From: JAENVU01 sp038250905
GTDB lineage: Bacteria; Actinomycetota; Acidimicrobiia; IMCC26256; JAENVU01
Length of the DNA stretch: 64,000 nucleotides
Reading direction: 5' to 3'
Assembly: GCA_038250905.1 (NCBI GenBank)
Contig: JBBSBV010000010.1
Location: 38,136 to 102,135, forward strand
Shown here: piece by piece, positions 61,634 to 64,000 of the stretch
Position numbering within the stretch: the stretch's first letter is position 1
Layout of the letters: the number at the start of each line of letters is the position of its first letter
Translations under genes and position numbers: made by a program
Notes under the pieces: model-generated
What the model was told of the DNA's origin: nothing
Seen by the model: only the letters and a program-made list of their open reading frames with translations
Databases searched by the model: none

Positions 61634-62572
61634 GTGCTCACGCGCCGACGACCGCAGGCCCACTACCGGACCCTGATCTCGGACAGTTCGCGGTGGGAGC
61701 GATTCGAACTGCGGCCTTCGGACATCGTCATCTCGACCCCGGCGAAGTGCGGTACGACGTGGACGCAGATGATGTGCGCGCTCCTCGTCTTCCAGACACC
61801 CGAGTTGGAACACCCGCTCGACGATTCCTCGCCCTGGTTGGACATGCTCACCCGCTCGGACGACGAGGTCTTCGGGATCCTCGACGCCCAGACGCACCGA
61901 CGGTTCATCAAGACCCACACACCGCTCGACGGTCTCCCGATCGAACCCGGGGTGACGTACCTCGGTGTGGGGCGGGACCCACGCGACGTCGCACTGTCGA
62001 TGGTGAACCACCACTCGAACATGATCTTCGAGAAGATGATCGAGGCCCGCCTGCACGCGGTCGGCCTCGACGACGTCGCCGACCTGCTCGCCGACGAACC
62101 GCCTCCGGATCCGGCGTCCGACGTCGAGGCGGTGGAGCGCTGGATCGACAATCCGGCGCCGGTCACCGAATCCGGATCGTGCCTGCGCCTCCTCGTGCAC
62201 CATCTCGCGACCTTCTGGCCCGAGCGCGACGACCCGAGCGTCCACCTGATGCACTACGACGATCTGCAGGACGATCTCGACGCCGGCATGCGTCGCCTCG
62301 CCGAGGTCCTCGGCATCGAGGTCGCCGAATCCCGGTGGTCGGGGTTGGTCGAGGCCGCGACGTTCGCGTCGATGAAATCGCGTTCCGCCCACCTCGTTCC
62401 CGACAGCTCCCACGGACTCTGGCGCGACCCGGACGACTTCTTCCGCCAGGGTGTGAGCGGGCGGTGGCGGGAGTTGCTCGACGACGAGGACCAGGCGCAT
62501 TACCGCGACGCGATCGACGCGCTCGCGCCGCCGGATCTGGTGCGGTGGCTGCACCACGGACAGCCCGACTGA
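61634..62572 (+). CDS. PAPS-dependent sulfotransferase
   Basis: 312 residues, GTG start. 5'-phosphosulfate loop TPAKCGTTWTQ (about 36-46), the 3'-phosphate site GRDPRDVALSM and the later GLWRDPDDFFRQGVSGRWRELL (GxxGxWK-like). Resembles cytosolic sulfotransferases. Substrate unknown. It sits 50 nt after the secreted repeat protein, but a functional link is not shown. Confidence 0.92.
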   Translation: MLTRRRPQAHYRTLISDSSRWERFELRPSDIVISTPAKCGTTWTQMMCALLVFQTPELEHPLDDSSPWLDMLTRSDDEVFGILDAQTHRRFIKTHTPLDGLPIEPGVTYLGVGRDPRDVALSMVNHHSNMIFEKMIEARLHAVGLDDVADLLADEPPPDPASDVEAVERWIDNPAPVTESGSCLRLLVHHLATFWPERDDPSVHLMHYDDLQDDLDAGMRRLAEVLGIEVAESRWSGLVEAATFASMKSRSAHLVPDSSHGLWRDPDDFFRQGVSGRWRELLDDEDQAHYRDAIDALAPPDLVRWLHHGQPD

Positions 62573-62671
62573 GGAAAGGGTCCTGGAGCCAAATCGTGAG
62601 GAAATGCACAAATTTGTCTGCGGGAATGCTTTGACTCTTCCTTCGGGCCCGCGACGTGCCGATGGGGGGAT

Positions 62672-64000
62672 ATGGCAGAAACCGGGGTCGGAGCACCGCT
62701 GCGATCCCCCCCTCCCCATCGGGTCGCGTTCGTGGTCCGTCGTCGGATCTTCGGGTCGGGCGCGGTTGCGGCATTGGCGGTCGTCGTCGCTTCGCTGATC
62801 ATGTTGAGCCCGTTGCTCTCGGCGCGCGGCGATCTGCGCCGGATCTCCAAGGACGGGTTGTCGCTGCAATCTCAGCTCGCCGACCTTTCGACGACGTCGG
62901 CGGCGTGGCAGCTCTACATGGAGCGCAGCATCGACAAGGTCCAACCGGGGGTGGCCTCGGACCCGAAGGAACTCGTACAGGGCGGAGCGCTCGTCGCGAC
63001 CCAGACGAAGCAGGCGGCCGTGCTCGGCGCGCACTTGCGACGTGTCGGTCTCACGAGCGACGCCAATGATCTGCGCGCCGCGATGGCCGCGTTCAACTCC
63101 TCGCTCAACCAGTTGAATCCCATCGCTGCGGGGACCGCAGCGGACCCGGCGACCCTGCGAGCAGCTATCGACGACGAGCGCAATCGCATCGAAGAGGTCT
63201 GGAGAGTGATGACCGAAATCGACGCGCGCCTCTCTTCGGACATCATCGGTCGCGACACCGTGAAAGCGACCGATGATCTCGGGCTGGGCGTGTGGATGTT
63301 CTTCGTCGGCAGGGGCATCGTCGTGGTGCTCATCGTCGTCGGGACCGTGATCTTCGGTCGGCGCGCCGGAAGGCGGACGGAGGCGCAACATCGGTTGACT
63401 CGTCGTCACGAATACGAAGCCCGCCTGCAGGAGGCGCTGGAGATGACCAAGTCCGAAGCCGCGGTCTTCGAGGTTCTGGGTCAGGCCTTGGGTGAATCGG
63501 TGCCGGAACTCCGGGTCGAGATGCTCGTTGCGGATTCCAGCCGCGCCCACCTGCGCCGTGCGCTCACCAACGGCGAGAGCTTCGACGGCTGCGGTGTCGC
63601 CTCACCCCTCGACTGTCCCGCCACGACGGTCGGTCACGTGCTCCTCTTCCCGAGCAGCCGTGCGCTCAATGCGTGCCCCTACCTGAAGGACCGCCCGTCC
63701 GGCGATTGCTCGGCCGCGTGCCTTCCGGTGAGCATTTCCGGCCATACCGTCGGTGTCACTCATGCGGTGGGCGTCGAGGGCAGGGTCGCGGATGAACTCG
63801 AACTCGAGGTCCTGGCGTTCACCACCCGCCGGGGCGCGGAACGCATCGCCATGATCCGGTCCTTCGAGATATCCCAGACCCAGGCCCAGACCGATCCACT
63901 CACCGGGCTGTTGAACCGACGCAGCCTGGAGAACGCGGTCCGTGACCTCGGAGCCGAAGGGATCCCGTACGCGGTGGCCTACGGCGACCTCGACCACTTC
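62672..64000 (+). CDS. Membrane diguanylate cyclase, 3' end beyond window
   Basis: 443 codons open to the window edge. Membrane helix ~29-50 (SGAVAALAVVVASLIMLSPLL), an outside sensor region of ~150 residues, a second helix (~209-232, MFFVGRGIVVVLIVVGTVIFG), a short coiled coil, then a GAF-like domain with six cysteines (DGCGVASPLDCP...ACPYLKDRPSGDCSAAC), then the start of a GGDEF domain (TDPLTGLLNRRSLENAV, YGDLDHF). The frame and motif order are clear; the GGDEF motif itself lies beyond the edge. No c-di-GMP riboswitch was seen in the 99-bp leader. The ATG has only a GGGGGGA very close to it. Confidence 0.85.
   Translation, partial: MAETGVGAPLRSPPPHRVAFVVRRRIFGSGAVAALAVVVASLIMLSPLLSARGDLRRISKDGLSLQSQLADLSTTSAAWQLYMERSIDKVQPGVASDPKELVQGGALVATQTKQAAVLGAHLRRVGLTSDANDLRAAMAAFNSSLNQLNPIAAGTAADPATLRAAIDDERNRIEEVWRVMTEIDARLSSDIIGRDTVKATDDLGLGVWMFFVGRGIVVVLIVVGTVIFGRRAGRRTEAQHRLTRRHEYEARLQEALEMTKSEAAVFEVLGQALGESVPELRVEMLVADSSRAHLRRALTNGESFDGCGVASPLDCPATTVGHVLLFPSSRALNACPYLKDRPSGDCSAACLPVSISGHTVGVTHAVGVEGRVADELELEVLAFTTRRGAERIAMIRSFEISQTQAQTDPLTGLLNRRSLENAVRDLGAEGIPYAVAYGDLDHF

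Noticed and set aside
62573..62671. c-di-GMP riboswitch before the truncated cyclase
   Set aside because: No GEMM-type conserved core could be seen in the 99-bp leader; only a weak GCGGG/CCCGC stem.

Overview
The window is high-GC chromosomal DNA from an actinobacterium and carries the replication origin. Gene content and order fit a deep-branching Actinomycetota lineage, most likely Acidimicrobiia; that placement is inference from gene order and style, not from a marker tree. The block 13.4-39 kb follows, with few changes, the origin region known from Mycobacterium tuberculosis (Rv3909-Rv3924c and Rv0001-Rv0007): DUF6049, murJ, an ECF sigma/anti-sigma pair, trxB, trxA, cwlM, parB, parA, rsmG, jag, yidC, yidD, rnpA, rpmH, then dnaA, dnaN, recF, a DciA-like gene, gyrB, gyrA, a DUF3566 gene and tRNA-Ile. 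A cluster of DnaA-box-like 9-mers between dnaA and dnaN marks oriC, and two perfect parS sites sit just upstream of parA.

Layout: 0-1.1 kb, 3' end of nucS (non-canonical mismatch repair) and an NTF2-fold gene. 1.1-6.4 kb (minus strand), prfC, dnaB and the rpsF-ssb-rpsR-rplI operon; the dnaB leader holds four DnaA-box-like sites. 6.7-13.4 kb, panB, a zinc-ribbon DUF5318 gene, a methyltransferase, the CCA-adding enzyme, a PilT-type ATPase, a histone-deacetylase-fold protein and a GNAT enzyme. 13.4-23.7 kb (plus), an envelope and redox cluster: DUF6049, MurJ, DegV, a transmembrane Ser/Thr kinase, sigma/anti-sigma, thioredoxin system and a CwlM-like pseudo-amidase. 23.7-29 kb (minus), chromosome partitioning, rRNA methylation, membrane insertion, RNase P protein and L34. 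29.5-38.9 kb (plus), replication initiation and gyrase. 39-45.8 kb, a small membrane ORF, a saccharopine-dehydrogenase-like gene, the MoxR-DUF58-transglutaminase operon and small enzymes. 45.3-47.6 kb, a PAS-GGDEF diguanylate cyclase with a partner gene. 47.8-58.4 kb, a segment starting at tRNA-Ala(TGC) and ending at a 24-nt near-perfect copy of that tRNA's 3' half; it holds a flavoprotein, a two-gene membrane protein/winged-helix unit, an FMN glutamate-synthase-like gene, a branched-chain-type ABC transporter and an acyltransferase. 58.4-64 kb, a glyoxalase/monooxygenase pair facing a MarR regulator, a secreted repeat/PKD protein, a sulfotransferase and a second, truncated diguanylate cyclase.

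Most notable: (i) rnpA has no usual start codon and its frame runs out-of-frame through all of rpmH to an ATG exactly 4 nt before the rpmH GTG, the arrangement described for Thermus; (ii) the kinase and sugar-binding-like parts that are fused to MurJ in mycobacteria appear here as a separate, catalytically intact kinase next to a CwlM whose amidase metal ligands are lost; (iii) a GGAAT-N18-GTT disulfide-stress promoter before trxA; (iv) a possible tRNA-flanked island; (v) DnaA-box clusters both at oriC and before dnaB.
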